This document shows, in pieces, positions 48,469 to 58,317 of a stretch of 64,000 bases of DNA. The notes below the pieces were generated by a model. It made no database searches and was not told where the DNA came from. It worked only from the letters and a program-made list of their open reading frames with translations. Positions within the stretch are counted from its first letter, which is position 1; each line of letters begins with the position of its first letter. A program made the position numbers and the translations under genes. This stretch comes from JAAGZL01 sp050290785 (lineage in GTDB: Bacteria; Pseudomonadota; Gammaproteobacteria; Chromatiales; Chromatiaceae), in NCBI GenBank assembly GCA_050290785.1, contig JBNKIR010000048.1, positions 1 through 64,000 of the forward strand, read 5' to 3'.

Positions 48469-51084
48469 CTAAACTTTGCCCAGATCCGGTGCGGGCCTGC
48501 CTATGTAGTAGCCCTGTGCAAAATCGATCCCGGCGCCGATGATCGCCTCCAACACCTCCTGGTCCTCCACATATTCACCGATGGTCTTCATCCCCAGATC
48601 GTGGGCCAGCATGGAGATGCTCTGTACAAATGCGAGGTCACGCCGGTCGTTGGTAATGTTGGCGATGAAGTCGCCCTCGATCTTGACGTAATCCACCGGG
48701 AAACGCTTCAGATAGTGGAAGGATGAGAAACCTGAGCCGAAATCATCGATGGCGAACTTGAACCCTTCCAGGTGCAGCCTGGTCACAAATTTCTCCAGCA
48801 GTCCGATATTGCGTACCGTATCCCGCTCCGTCAACTCAAACACGATCTGGGACGGGTTTATCTCATACTTATTCATGAGATAGCTGATGTTCTCGAAGAA
48901 CTCTTTCAGCACCAGCGCCTTGGGCGATAGATTGATAAAGAGCAGTCCGTTGTAGCCGGTCTCAACGCTCTGCCTGAGGGCCTTCTCCATGATCTGCATG
49001 TCCATGCGATGAATGATCCCCAGGCGCTCAGCCACCTCAATAAAATCACCTGCACTGATGATAGTGCCGTCTGGTTGCCTTACCCTGCTCAGTACCTCGT
49101 AGGCAAATGGCCTGCTGTCCGCAGAAACGACAATGGGTTGAAAATAGGGGACGAGCCAGTCCTCGTCCAGTGCCTGCTGTACCAGGTTACTCTTGACGCC
49201 CAGCTCACGGATGGTCTCCAGGACATCCGCCTCGTCCGGGATGGCCAGGCGGTGTTTCCCTTCGGATTTGGCCTTGTACATCATGTGGTCGGCAAACAGG
49301 AAAAGATCCGGGCCATTATCTGCATGTTCCGGATAGACCGCCACACCGATAGATGCAGTTGCGTGTACCTCATCACCCTGTTGCGTGGTGTGCACTACTG
49401 TGTCACAGGCGTCCAGCACCCGCTTGGCAGATATATATGGGTCGGAATCCTCAATCTCGCTGATCATGATGACGAATTCATCCCCGCCATAGCGCGAGAA
49501 CACGTCGCCGGTACGCAGGGTGTTTTTTATGGTGGTGGCGAAATTCTGCAGGAAGCGGTCGCCCACCTGGTGGCCGTGGGTGTCGTTGATGGACTTGAAG
49601 TTGTCCAGGTCGATTACCAGCAGGGCAAAACGGTGGTTGTGGCGGCCGGCCCGGCCGATCTCATACTCCAGCAACTCCCTGAAAACACGTTGGTTGTACA
49701 GGTTGGTGAGTGGATCACGCGTGGCGTAATACTCCAACTCCCTGGTGTACTTGGAGATGGCCTTTACCGATCCGACCACGTTCAGCAGGGTGGAAAGGAC
49801 ACTGTCGACCACCAGGGAGCGCATGGGGTCGCGTTCTGTGCTGGAGTGCAGGCCTACACCGACGATGCCGCCGATCTTCGGCCGCTCCACCACCAGGGTC
49901 TTGGATTGCATCTCAAGGTCATCCGGTATAAATGTGACCATGGGGGCGGATGGATCGGATATGTGGTGATGGACGTTATCGAAGACCACATCAGTGAAAC
50001 GTCCGCTCTCCTGGATGATTCGGATGGCATGGGTTTCGAATTCAATCTTTGTCCTCTCATCTGGTGGGGAGGTCCAGAATATCTCCAGGTCCAGGGACTC
50101 ATCACCTACCTTAAAGACCGAAAAGAGGGTGTAGCTGGGTATGACCTGATTGATCTCCACCAGCAGTCGTTTCACATACTCCTGCCAATCACGTACGACA
50201 TCAGAGGTGATGACAAAGCGTTCCAGCAGCCGGATCTCGAACTCCAGCAGATCCTTATCCACCGCGATATGCCGCAACTGTTCGGCGAGTTCGGCGATCC
50301 CTTCACGCAGCTTCTCCAGCTCCTTGAATTTGAGTGGTGGTATCTCATGTTTCAGATCGCGCAGATCGCTCAGACTGCCCATATTGGTTACATAGTGGCG
50401 CAGCTTTTCTATAGGACGTTCGATCTTGCGGGTGATATATAGGGCGACCAGAAATGCGGCCAGTATGGGCATGGGTGCGATCAGCAACAGGATTTGCATG
50501 AATTTGTCCCTGGCCCGTTGCAGGATGGGTACTAGATTTTGTGTCAGCTCGATTATGCCCAGCACATCCCCCTTCCTGGCATTGATATGGCATTTCAGGC
50601 AGCGCTCTTCCGCCCGCAGGGGGAACAGCTCCCGGTTAATATCGTCCGAGTGGGTCTGCAGTCGCAGGCCGGAGCCAAAAACCGTTCGGATATCCTGGTC
50701 CATGGGCGGCTGCTCTATAGTGCCAAACAGCTGTTCTACCTTCGGCCCCCGATAGATCTCAATACTGTAGCCGGTATCTGAGGTGCTCTCCCTGAGGGAT
50801 TGCAGAAAGCTCTCCACGTCCTGACGTGACCAGCCGCGGCTCATTACCTGGTACATGGAGTTGAAGGTTTGCTGCGAAATCAGCTCAGATACCACTCTGG
50901 CATCCTGTTGCACCATACCATGATAGACGCTGGATATGATGAAGTAGCTGATGAGAAAAATCAGCGAGGAAACGCCGAGCGCCACCACCAGAAGAAAGCT
51001 TTTCAGGGTCTTGGGTGATTTTGCCGCAGGCAGTGGTTTGTATGAGCTCTCTGGCGCCGGGATAATATTCTTCTCCATGTCCAT
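48469..51084 (-). CDS. Membrane GGDEF-EAL protein with periplasmic c-haem motif
   Basis: 871 residues. TM1 (about 30-52), periplasmic region with one c-type haem site CLKCH (162-166; DNA 50587-50601), TM2 (196-217), HAMP-like linker, a GAF-like region (about 290-460), GGDEF and EAL. GGDEF is intact (SRYGGDEFVIMI) with an inhibitory-site RTGD five residues before it. EAL also looks intact (YEVLSRVR, FINLSP, ELTERD, IDDFGSGFSSF, VKIEGDF). It could therefore both make and degrade cyclic-di-GMP, gated by the haem (redox, oxygen or NO). The net output cannot be judged from sequence. Confidence 0.88.
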   Translation of the reverse strand: MDMEKNIIPAPESSYKPLPAAKSPKTLKSFLLVVALGVSSLIFLISYFIISSVYHGMVQQDARVVSELISQQTFNSMYQVMSRGWSRQDVESFLQSLRESTSDTGYSIEIYRGPKVEQLFGTIEQPPMDQDIRTVFGSGLRLQTHSDDINRELFPLRAEERCLKCHINARKGDVLGIIELTQNLVPILQRARDKFMQILLLIAPMPILAAFLVALYITRKIERPIEKLRHYVTNMGSLSDLRDLKHEIPPLKFKELEKLREGIAELAEQLRHIAVDKDLLEFEIRLLERFVITSDVVRDWQEYVKRLLVEINQVIPSYTLFSVFKVGDESLDLEIFWTSPPDERTKIEFETHAIRIIQESGRFTDVVFDNVHHHISDPSAPMVTFIPDDLEMQSKTLVVERPKIGGIVGVGLHSSTERDPMRSLVVDSVLSTLLNVVGSVKAISKYTRELEYYATRDPLTNLYNQRVFRELLEYEIGRAGRHNHRFALLVIDLDNFKSINDTHGHQVGDRFLQNFATTIKNTLRTGDVFSRYGGDEFVIMISEIEDSDPYISAKRVLDACDTVVHTTQQGDEVHATASIGVAVYPEHADNGPDLFLFADHMMYKAKSEGKHRLAIPDEADVLETIRELGVKSNLVQQALDEDWLVPYFQPIVVSADSRPFAYEVLSRVRQPDGTIISAGDFIEVAERLGIIHRMDMQIMEKALRQSVETGYNGLLFINLSPKALVLKEFFENISYLMNKYEINPSQIVFELTERDTVRNIGLLEKFVTRLHLEGFKFAIDDFGSGFSSFHYLKRFPVDYVKIEGDFIANITNDRRDLAFVQSISMLAHDLGMKTIGEYVEDQEVLEAIIGAGIDFAQGYYIGRPAPDLGKV

Positions 51085-51153
51085 GGTTTGCGTCCGGGAG
51101 AAGAAATTCTTTAGTGGAAGATCGGACAGGTTACCCCATAAGCCATCTTCGGT

Positions 51154-52008
51154 TTAGCCTGGATTGTCCTTTTTGCTGATGCCGATGATGTTGGGTATGG
51201 GCCATGCGCCCAGGTTTCTCTCCTGACTCAGGTAGAGCGGGTCTATGCTGTTGTTCAGCTCTTTGGTATAGCTGGGGTGGTTGATATATAGCTGGGCCTC
51301 TCTGCCCCCTTCCAGGTGCTGGGCGGCAGCCAGGTCCAGGGGTAGTGAGAGCAGCGCCTCGTTGAAGTCGTGCATGGATAACAGGCCACTGGAGTAGATC
51401 AGCAGGGTGCGTCCATGTTTATCTTCACCCAGGGCCGCTTCGTTCCAGCGTCTGTTCTGCTGGTTCCAGCGGTTCAGACCTGGACGCTTGATCAGGCGCA
51501 GGTTCTGCACCACCTGTTTATAGTTCTTTTTGATCTGTTCGAAATCCACGTCCTGTTCATCCAGGTCGAAGATCCTGAAGGGCGGATCTCCTGGGTTGTG
51601 GGGTGAGAATGCGGCCAGAGATTGGTAGCTGGCAACCCTTCGTCCCTGGATCTCTTCTCCGGACTGCATATAGCCGACATGTGTGGACATGTCGGGTAGA
51701 TGCATGCCTGCATTGATCGCTGCAATGAGTTTATGGCGGCGACTCCACTCCTTGGTGGTTATGCCCTTCGCATAGCCAAGCTGCTTTATGGAGTAGAGCC
51801 TGATATCCCAGAGTTTCGGATCTATGCGTAGTACGGTTATTTCGCTGCTGTTGAACAGAGAGGTGGGATTGTTGTGGAATACACCCAGCTCCATGCCAGG
51901 CTCCAGTGTCTTCCATGGGGCTGCAGCCATGCCCGGAACGGTATATAAGGATAGTATCAGCAGTAGTGACAGGCAGTTTTTGTAAATGAGGCTCGGCAGT
52001 GCTGGCAT
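51154..52008 (-). CDS. Exported NAGPA/DUF2233-like protein
   Basis: 284 residues from the ATG at 52008, with signal peptide (LSLLLILSLYTVPGMAAA). The body has the phosphodiester-glycosidase-like pattern AAINAGMHLPDMSTHVGYMQSGEEI and LLIYSSGLLSMHDFNEALLSL. Such proteins are periplasmic or exported; substrates in bacteria are mostly unknown. The frame stays open into the nhaD gene upstream, but that part is not protein-like and was dropped. Confidence 0.75.
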   Translation of the reverse strand: MPALPSLIYKNCLSLLLILSLYTVPGMAAAPWKTLEPGMELGVFHNNPTSLFNSSEITVLRIDPKLWDIRLYSIKQLGYAKGITTKEWSRRHKLIAAINAGMHLPDMSTHVGYMQSGEEIQGRRVASYQSLAAFSPHNPGDPPFRIFDLDEQDVDFEQIKKNYKQVVQNLRLIKRPGLNRWNQQNRRWNEAALGEDKHGRTLLIYSSGLLSMHDFNEALLSLPLDLAAAQHLEGGREAQLYINHPSYTKELNNSIDPLYLSQERNLGAWPIPNIIGISKKDNPG

Positions 52009-52121
52009 GGATACTCTTCTGTCCGTTCGATATGGAATAGCTAGGATTTTAGATGCTAGCAACGACCGTGAAAAGAGATCCTGTTCACAGGATAAAGGGT
52101 GTCGGCAGCAGAACTCTTTGC

Positions 52122-53591
52122 CTAGATCGTCGGGCTCAGCCAGATATGGACCAGTATGGAGGCGACATATCCCAGGGCTATGGCCGGGGTCCATTTCAGA
52201 TGACCAAAGAAGGTGTACCTGCCTCTGGCCTGCCCCATCAGGGCTACACCTGCGGCGGAGCCTATTGAAAGCAGCGATCCACCCACGCCTGCGGTCAGGG
52301 TCACCAGCAGCCACTGGTCCAGAGACATATCCGGCATCATGGTCAGGACCGCGAACATGACCGGGATGTTGTCCACGATCGCTGAGAGAAGTCCTACCAG
52401 GATATTGGCGTTGGTTACGCCCATGTCGATATACATGATCTTGGAGGCCAGACCCAGATACCCGATGAACCCCAGACCGCCTACACAGAGCACTACCCCG
52501 TAGAAGAACAGCAAGGTGTCCCATTCGGCGCGCGCTACCTTGGCGAACACATCGAATGCCACCACATCACCCATCTGACCGGCATGTTCTATCTCCTCGG
52601 CCTTGTATTCATACTTGTGGTAGGTGCGGTTCAGGTAGTATCCGAACAGTTGCAGATAGGATAGTCCGGTGAGCATGCCTATTACCGGCGGCAGATGCAG
52701 GAAGTTGTGGAAACTGACGGCGGTTATGATGGTAACAAGGAACAGGAATACGATCCTTTTGGCGCCACGCTTCATGACTACGGTGTCACCCCCGCCGTTG
52801 GGCTTCTCATTCGGTACGGCAAAGTTCATGAGTATGGCCGGAGTTATCCAGTTAACCAGCGATGGGATGAACAGCTTGAAAAAGGACCAGAAGTCCACCA
52901 TGCCCTGAGGCGTCTCAATCGCCTTTTGCCATACCATGAGGGTGGTGATGTCGCCGAAGGGACTGAACGCGCCGCCTGCGTTGGCAGCAACCACGATGTT
53001 GATGCAGGCCAGAAGCACAAACTTGGTGTTGTAACCACCTACGGCCATGATCACCGCGCACATCAAGAGTGCGGTGGTCAGGTTGTCCGCAATCGGTGAG
53101 ATCATGAAAGAGAGCAGGCCGGTGATCCAGAACAGTTTTCTGAAACCGAAGCCCTTGAGGACCAGCCAGGAACGTAGTGCTTCGAAGACATTACGTTCAT
53201 CCATGGCGTTGATGTAGGTCATGGCAACCAGCAGGAAGAGCATGAGTTCGGCATACTCAAGCAGATTATGGCGTACCGCCGCCTCCGCCTCATGCGTAAG
53301 TCCGTTTCCGGCGTAGACCAGCGCGATCATGCCCCAGATGATGCCGGCCGCCAGTATTACAGGTTTGGACTTGCGCAGATGGGTAAACTCTTCCGCCATC
53401 ACCAGAAGATAGGCGAAACCGAAGATCAGCAGTGCCACATAACCAACTGTGTGGGTGGTCAGGTCGATGCGGGGTCCTTCGCCGGTTGCGGAGGCCAGGG
53501 CCATCTCCGGCAACATAAAGCAGAGTAGTGTCAGTGCCTTGAAAAACTGTTTCACGGAATGATCGCTCCCCATAGATAACTCTTTACTCAT
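52122..53591 (-). CDS. nhaD: NhaD-type Na+/H+ antiporter
   Basis: 489-residue polytopic membrane protein. Landmarks of NhaD: SPIADNLTTALLM and NAGGAFSPFGDITTLMVWQKA, holding the acidic residues needed for cation exchange, plus a second ADN-like DNIPVMFAVLTMM. It expels sodium at alkaline pH and supports growth in salt, consistent with ectoine genes in the same window. ATG codons at 53591 and 53573 are both possible. Confidence 0.92.
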   Translation of the reverse strand: MSKELSMGSDHSVKQFFKALTLLCFMLPEMALASATGEGPRIDLTTHTVGYVALLIFGFAYLLVMAEEFTHLRKSKPVILAAGIIWGMIALVYAGNGLTHEAEAAVRHNLLEYAELMLFLLVAMTYINAMDERNVFEALRSWLVLKGFGFRKLFWITGLLSFMISPIADNLTTALLMCAVIMAVGGYNTKFVLLACINIVVAANAGGAFSPFGDITTLMVWQKAIETPQGMVDFWSFFKLFIPSLVNWITPAILMNFAVPNEKPNGGGDTVVMKRGAKRIVFLFLVTIITAVSFHNFLHLPPVIGMLTGLSYLQLFGYYLNRTYHKYEYKAEEIEHAGQMGDVVAFDVFAKVARAEWDTLLFFYGVVLCVGGLGFIGYLGLASKIMYIDMGVTNANILVGLLSAIVDNIPVMFAVLTMMPDMSLDQWLLVTLTAGVGGSLLSIGSAAGVALMGQARGRYTFFGHLKWTPAIALGYVASILVHIWLSPTI

Positions 53592-53823
53592 ATTTTTTTG
53601 TGTCAGTCCAGCCCGATGCGATTACGTGCAGTATTTAGTGGTGCACGTCCGGTTTCATCCAGGCGTTCCCGCGCCTGGGATACCTGTTTGCATGGCTGTT
53701 AAATTAACATATTTTCCGGATGTTACATGATCTGGAGCAGAAATATTAACTAAATTTTATATTTCTGGTAATTGACATTGCTCATGGAATATTTGGCTCT
53801 GTCTGCCCCCGGAAGTATTCCGG
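53592..53823 (-). promoter_or_regulatory. Spacer and leader upstream of nhaD
   Basis: On the minus strand this stretch has a small hairpin just after the GlcD stop (CCGGAA-TA-CTTCCGG type, about 53804-53818) and a stronger one, CCAGGCG / CGCCTGG, at 53659-53678 in the presumed nhaD leader. No gene. The second hairpin could be regulatory, but there is no further evidence. Confidence 0.3.
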
Positions 53824-55218
53824 TTACTCTCTGCTTGCGGGAAAGACCTTTCCTGGATTCAGGATGCCGGTGGGATCGAATTGTTTCTTGATATTAATCA
53901 TAAGGCCAAGTGTGACCGGGTCGATTTCACGCCCTATATAGTCTCTCTTTTCCAGACCTACGCCGTGTTCACCGGAGAGGGTACCGCCCAGACCCAGGAC
54001 CAGATCGAATGCCGCATCCAGACACGCATAGGCCTGTTGCATTTTTTCAGGATCTTTCGGATCGACCAAAAGATTCACATGGATATTGCCGTTACCGGCA
54101 TGGCCAAAGTTTACGATCTGTATCCCGCTCTCTTCAGACAATCTGCTAAGGCCGTCGATGAGTTCAGGAATGCGGGATACCGGCACCACCACGTCTTCAT
54201 TGATCTTTTTGGGGGCAATCCTGCGCAGGGCCGGGGATAGTGACTGGCGTGCCTTCCAGAGCTGATCCGTCTCTTCTTGGGTCTTGGCGGTAAGCAGGCC
54301 GATCAGTCCTGGGTTACGGGCTGCCGCCGCTACCGCTTCGGCCGATCGGTCTATGCAGTGTCTGGGACCATCCACCTCGATCATAAGCAGTGCGCCCGCC
54401 TCCGTCTCCAGGTCGGGACCGGATGAGCCTCTGATCAGATCCAGTGCCGCACCGTCCATGAACTCCAGGGCACATGGGGTCACCCCCTGTGCCATTATGG
54501 CGGAAACTGCCTGTGCGGCTGAGTGTATGTCGCGGTAGCTGGCACGTATGGTCTGTTTGGTTTCTGCTATGGGTGTGAGTTTAAGGGTGGCCTCTGTGAT
54601 TATGGCCAGGGTGCCTTCTGAGCCGATCAGCAGTCGGGTGAGGTCATAACCCACTACCCCCTTGCTGGTCATCACTCCGGTGCGTATCTCCTCGCCACTG
54701 CCGGTAACGGCGCGGAGTCCCAGGGTGTTCTCTCTGGGGGTACCATATTTTACCGCCCTTGGTCCGGCCGAGTTGTAGGCCAGGTTGCCGCCGATGGTGC
54801 AGACGGCAGCACTGGATGGGTCCGGCGCCCAGAAATATCCATATTCCCTTGCCGCCTCCTGTAGTGCCTGGTTGGTTAGCCCTGGTTCTACTATGGCGAT
54901 TCGGTTATCCGGGTCAATCTTGAGTATGCGGTTCATGCGCTCCAGTGAGAGCACGATTCCGCCCAGGTCCGGGACGGTAGCGCCTGTAGTGCCGGTGCCG
55001 CGTCCGCGTGCTATGAGGTTGATCTTATCTCTTTGGCAGACCCTTACCAGGGATTTGATCTGCTCATGCTCCGTGGCGAAGACAACGGCCTGCGGTATGG
55101 CCTGGCGGCGGCTGTTGTCGTAGCCGTAGGGTAGGCAGTCACCCGGATCGGTCAGGATGGAATCCCGGCCAACAATTTTACCGATCTCGGCGACGATCCC
55201 GGGCGAGAGCGGCTCCAC
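53824..55218 (-). CDS. glcD: FAD-linked oxidase (GlcD-like 2-hydroxyacid dehydrogenase)
   Basis: 464 residues with the PCMH-type FAD domain (LIARGRGTGTTGATVPDLGGIVLSLERMNRIL, GGNLAYNSAGPRAVKYGTPRENTLGLRAV, GVVGYDLTRLLIGSEGTLAII) and the C-terminal oxidase domain ending GEHGVGLEKRDYI. The family includes glycolate oxidase GlcD, D-lactate and D-2-hydroxyglutarate dehydrogenases. No glcE or glcF is adjacent, so it may be a stand-alone D-2-hydroxyacid dehydrogenase. Confidence 0.85.
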   Translation of the reverse strand: MEPLSPGIVAEIGKIVGRDSILTDPGDCLPYGYDNSRRQAIPQAVVFATEHEQIKSLVRVCQRDKINLIARGRGTGTTGATVPDLGGIVLSLERMNRILKIDPDNRIAIVEPGLTNQALQEAAREYGYFWAPDPSSAAVCTIGGNLAYNSAGPRAVKYGTPRENTLGLRAVTGSGEEIRTGVMTSKGVVGYDLTRLLIGSEGTLAIITEATLKLTPIAETKQTIRASYRDIHSAAQAVSAIMAQGVTPCALEFMDGAALDLIRGSSGPDLETEAGALLMIEVDGPRHCIDRSAEAVAAAARNPGLIGLLTAKTQEETDQLWKARQSLSPALRRIAPKKINEDVVVPVSRIPELIDGLSRLSEESGIQIVNFGHAGNGNIHVNLLVDPKDPEKMQQAYACLDAAFDLVLGLGGTLSGEHGVGLEKRDYIGREIDPVTLGLMINIKKQFDPTGILNPGKVFPASRE

Positions 55219-55223
55219 CTGAT

Positions 55224-55808
55224 TTACCGGTATTCGAAGATCTTGACCACGCGTCTGACCCCGGAGACATAACGCACCTTCTGCACCACCTCCGCTGCCT
55301 CCTGCTCGGAAACTATGCCCATGAGGTAGACATTGCCCTGGTCAGTGACCACCTTGACCCTGGTCGGATCGAAGCCCGGCAGTTTTACTTCAAACAACTT
55401 GATCTTTACCTTGGATGTTATGTAGGTGTCTTTGCCTTGTTCGGTCATGGATGCGGATGGGCCGATCTTGATCTCATCCACCACCCGTTTAACCTCGGCG
55501 ATTCTGCGGATCTTCTCTATATAACGCTGGCGATACTGTTCGGTTTCGGCCTGACCGGTAAGCAGGACCACCTTGTTGTAGCTGGTGGCGCTGATATTTG
55601 TATGTTTATACAGGTCGTCTTCCTGTGCGCCGAGATGCAGTGCCTTGAGTTCAATGTTCTGGTCTTCCACGGCTGCGCCGACAGAGCGTCGGTCGTGGAC
55701 CACTGAGGCCCCGGTGGCGGCGCCTCCAACTACGGCGGGGGCGCATCCGTATAGTAGGGTTATGCCCAGCAGGGTTGCGATGATAGCCAGAGGTTTAACC
55801 AGTCTCAT
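55224..55808 (-). CDS. dolP: BON-domain outer-membrane lipoprotein DolP (YraP)
   Basis: 194 residues: lipoprotein signal with lipobox LLYGC (Cys22) and two BON domains (about 50-115 and 125-190; VVLLTGQAETEQYRQR, VKVVTDQGNVYLMGIVSEQEA). DolP supports outer-membrane integrity and BAM function. It follows lpoA and yraN as in many gammaproteobacteria. Confidence 0.9.
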   Translation of the reverse strand: MRLVKPLAIIATLLGITLLYGCAPAVVGGAATGASVVHDRRSVGAAVEDQNIELKALHLGAQEDDLYKHTNISATSYNKVVLLTGQAETEQYRQRYIEKIRRIAEVKRVVDEIKIGPSASMTEQGKDTYITSKVKIKLFEVKLPGFDPTRVKVVTDQGNVYLMGIVSEQEAAEVVQKVRYVSGVRRVVKIFEYR

Positions 55809-55839
55809 ATTCTTCTCCGTCTGTAGTTGCTTCTGTATC

Positions 55840-56241
55840 TTAATCGGCTTCGGCCTGAAATGCGTCTTTAATCCACTCTATGTCTGGATTGTACTGCCCT
55901 GTAATGGTTATTACATCAAATCTGCAAGAGTTGTCCCCGTATAGTTTCTCATTTTGCAGATAATATTCGGCAGTAGTCAGCAAGCGGCGCTGTTTTTGTC
56001 GGGTCACGCTTTCTGCTGCCGATCCGTAAACGGTGTTCTTGCGATAACGGACCTCAATGAATACCAGAAAGTTTCCGTCACGCATGATCAGATCGATCTC
56101 CCCCCTGCGACATCCGTAGTTGCGGGAGATCAGCTCCAGGCCCCTCTGCTCCAGATATCCTTGCGCCAGACGCTCTGCATCCTGTCCTACCTCCCGGGTT
56201 GTGTTGCCTTTCGACCAATTCCTTTTAAGCCATCCATGCAT
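55840..56241 (-). CDS. yraN: UPF0102 nuclease-like protein YraN
   Basis: 133 residues of the YraN family with a restriction-endonuclease-like core: GQDAERLAQGYLEQRGLELISRNYGCRRGEIDLIMRD and FIEVRYRK, the GEIDLI and E-V-(R/K) motif giving the metal-binding acidic residues. Cellular role unclear. The start lies ten bases after the lpoA stop. Confidence 0.92.
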   Translation of the reverse strand: MHGWLKRNWSKGNTTREVGQDAERLAQGYLEQRGLELISRNYGCRRGEIDLIMRDGNFLVFIEVRYRKNTVYGSAAESVTRQKQRRLLTTAEYYLQNEKLYGDNSCRFDVITITGQYNPDIEWIKDAFQAEAD

Positions 56242-56251
56242 GATATCTTAG

Positions 56252-58204
56252 TTACCAGGAGAAGAAGTCTGATGATCTGCTCGGGCCTTGTGTAGGAGCG
56301 GTATAGCTCCTGGGTTCCTCCAGCTTGGGGGCATAACCGATCATCTCGGGGATGCCCTTTTCCATCCGGGCCCAAACCAACTGCCGGTGGATTTGGTTGC
56401 CGCCAGCCATAGATAGGATACCGGTCATTCCGTCCAGGGTCTCCCTGGAGGATGATCTCAGGCGCGAAAGGTGGGGCAGCATCTTGTAGCTGTCTATGCC
56501 CATGGCGTAGAGACGCCCGTAGTTTGCATCTTTTTGGGCCAGGGCTTCCTGGATCAGTTCCCTTGAAAGTTGTTGTTTGCCTTCGTTGACAATGATCCAG
56601 GGTATATCCGGGAACAGTACTCCCTGCAGATCCTGGTCTTTTTTAGGATCGGGTTTTCCGGAGTAGCTGTGGGAGGTGGTATATACCGGCAGATCGGATG
56701 CGTGGTGGAACTGCAGCTGTGGTCGAATCTGGCGTGCCAGCCCTGATTTGGCCACCAGGAAGATAAAATTCACATCCTGTCGCCGATACGGCTCGAATTC
56801 AATCTTTCTGCCCAGGGCGTTGCGCATGGAGCGTTGCCGTTCATAACTTTCGTCTATATTCAGCAGTGCCTTGATCGACACAGAAAAGTCGTGTTCCCGT
56901 ACGTTATAGGCCTGGCGCTCTACAATCTCTCCTCCAAGTCCGATCCAGCGGTTTTTGAAACTGTCGAATATGCGTTCGCCCCAGTCGCCCTGCGGAGTAA
57001 GCACTACGGCCTTGGTGTGGCCGTCCACCCACGCCTTTTCCGCCACCTGTATCGCCTCGTCTTCGGGCGATAGACCGAATTGATAGAGGTTATCCGGAAG
57101 CGTGGATTGTGCTGAAATAATGTTCAGGGCCAGCACCGGGGCCTTCAGGCTTCCCGCCCTTGCCAGTTGTGCCACAGACTCTTTAACCAGGGGTCCGATC
57201 ACCTTGTCTGCCCCATCTGCCAGGGCGCGTCGGTATAACATGAGCGTGCCTGCGCTGTTGCTGTTGTCGTAGACCTTGATTATCGGGCGTTGATGTTCCG
57301 GCTGGTTGTTATGTGCCGCCATGATCCCGTCATAGATGGCCAGGGCCGCCTTGGCGTAGGGTCCGTTCTTCGGCAGGAGCAGAGCGATCTGGCGTGTTTG
57401 GGAGTATCCGGTAGTTACGCGCTGTACCTGGTTGTTCAGTACCTGCGGCAGGGCCGGGTGAGTGGAGAACTGGTCGCGCCAGCGCTGGATGGCGACGGGG
57501 CCCTGCGCCGGGTCATCGGCGTTTTTCTTTATCGCCCTGGTCAGTTCAACCCAGCCACCAAACACCCCCGGGGGATTGGGCATCAGCAGTTCCAGGGAAG
57601 AGTCGGTATAGGTGGTAAGGGCGCGTATGATATTGAGTTGGATCTCCAGACGCTCATCCTGGTCCTGGGTAAGCAGATCCAGGTCGGAGAGGTGGCGTGC
57701 GCTCTCAAACATGTTGCCGGTGAGACGAAACGCCTCGGCGCGGTTTTTGTGGTAGCGCTTGAGCAGGTGCGACGGCATACCGGTGTCTGGCGGGGTCTCC
57801 AGTAGCTGCAGGGCCTCATCCGGTCTGTTGCCCTTGATCGCCACCTCTGCCAGCAGCACCCGGCGTTTAAAGCTTAGGCGCGGCATGTTGTCTGTGCCAA
57901 TCTGCTGTAACAGCATGAAGGCGGAGTCGTTGTCATTCGCCTTGAGGTAGTCTTCCACCGCCCGGAGCATGGCCTCCTGTTGCAGAGGTGGTTGGGTGTT
58001 TACTGCGAGCTGTTCCAACAGGCGCGCAGCATCTGCGTATTGGCCTGATTTCTCCAGATCAATGGCATGATCGAAGATCTGGTTGCCACGCAGGTTGTCC
58101 GGGACCTCGGATTCGATCCAGTCAAGCGTGGGGTCCGATATGCATCCGGAGATAAGGAGTGAAATCAGCAATAAAATATAGAGAAAGTAACGATTTTGTT
58201 GCAT
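56252..58204 (-). CDS. lpoA: Penicillin-binding protein activator LpoA
   Basis: 650-residue outer-membrane lipoprotein (signal LLISLLISGC, Cys21) that reaches through the periplasm to activate the synthase PBP1a. The N-terminal half is TPR-like helices (about 35-260). The C-terminal half is a periplasmic-binding-protein-like fold (about 270-620; IALLLPKNGPYAKAALAIYDGIMAA). First gene of the lpoA-yraN-dolP unit, divergent from rsmI. Confidence 0.92.
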   Translation of the reverse strand: MQQNRYFLYILLLISLLISGCISDPTLDWIESEVPDNLRGNQIFDHAIDLEKSGQYADAARLLEQLAVNTQPPLQQEAMLRAVEDYLKANDNDSAFMLLQQIGTDNMPRLSFKRRVLLAEVAIKGNRPDEALQLLETPPDTGMPSHLLKRYHKNRAEAFRLTGNMFESARHLSDLDLLTQDQDERLEIQLNIIRALTTYTDSSLELLMPNPPGVFGGWVELTRAIKKNADDPAQGPVAIQRWRDQFSTHPALPQVLNNQVQRVTTGYSQTRQIALLLPKNGPYAKAALAIYDGIMAAHNNQPEHQRPIIKVYDNSNSAGTLMLYRRALADGADKVIGPLVKESVAQLARAGSLKAPVLALNIISAQSTLPDNLYQFGLSPEDEAIQVAEKAWVDGHTKAVVLTPQGDWGERIFDSFKNRWIGLGGEIVERQAYNVREHDFSVSIKALLNIDESYERQRSMRNALGRKIEFEPYRRQDVNFIFLVAKSGLARQIRPQLQFHHASDLPVYTTSHSYSGKPDPKKDQDLQGVLFPDIPWIIVNEGKQQLSRELIQEALAQKDANYGRLYAMGIDSYKMLPHLSRLRSSSRETLDGMTGILSMAGGNQIHRQLVWARMEKGIPEMIGYAPKLEEPRSYTAPTQGPSRSSDFFSW

Positions 58205-58317
58205 GGTCAGATAGAGGCAGGCACGATTACCATAATCATGTCTGTATGATCCTTAATTTTTGGCGCTACAAAGATTGGTAGCAGACAGATATCCAAGTAT
58301 CTTTTCTGGGGTGTGTT

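Noticed and set aside
49009..50442. 477-codon open frame on the plus strand
   Set aside because: Antisense to the GGDEF-EAL gene; composition rich in Gln/His/Gly as expected for a reverse-frame shadow.
52009..52524. 172-residue N-terminal extension of the NAGPA-like gene
   Set aside because: Overlaps nhaD in another frame and is Arg/Gly/His-rich; the signal peptide begins at 52008.
53772..53787. TTGACATTGCTCA as a third TetR operator
   Set aside because: Only the left half matches TTGACATTGTCAA and the palindrome is broken; it also lies far from the TetR unit.
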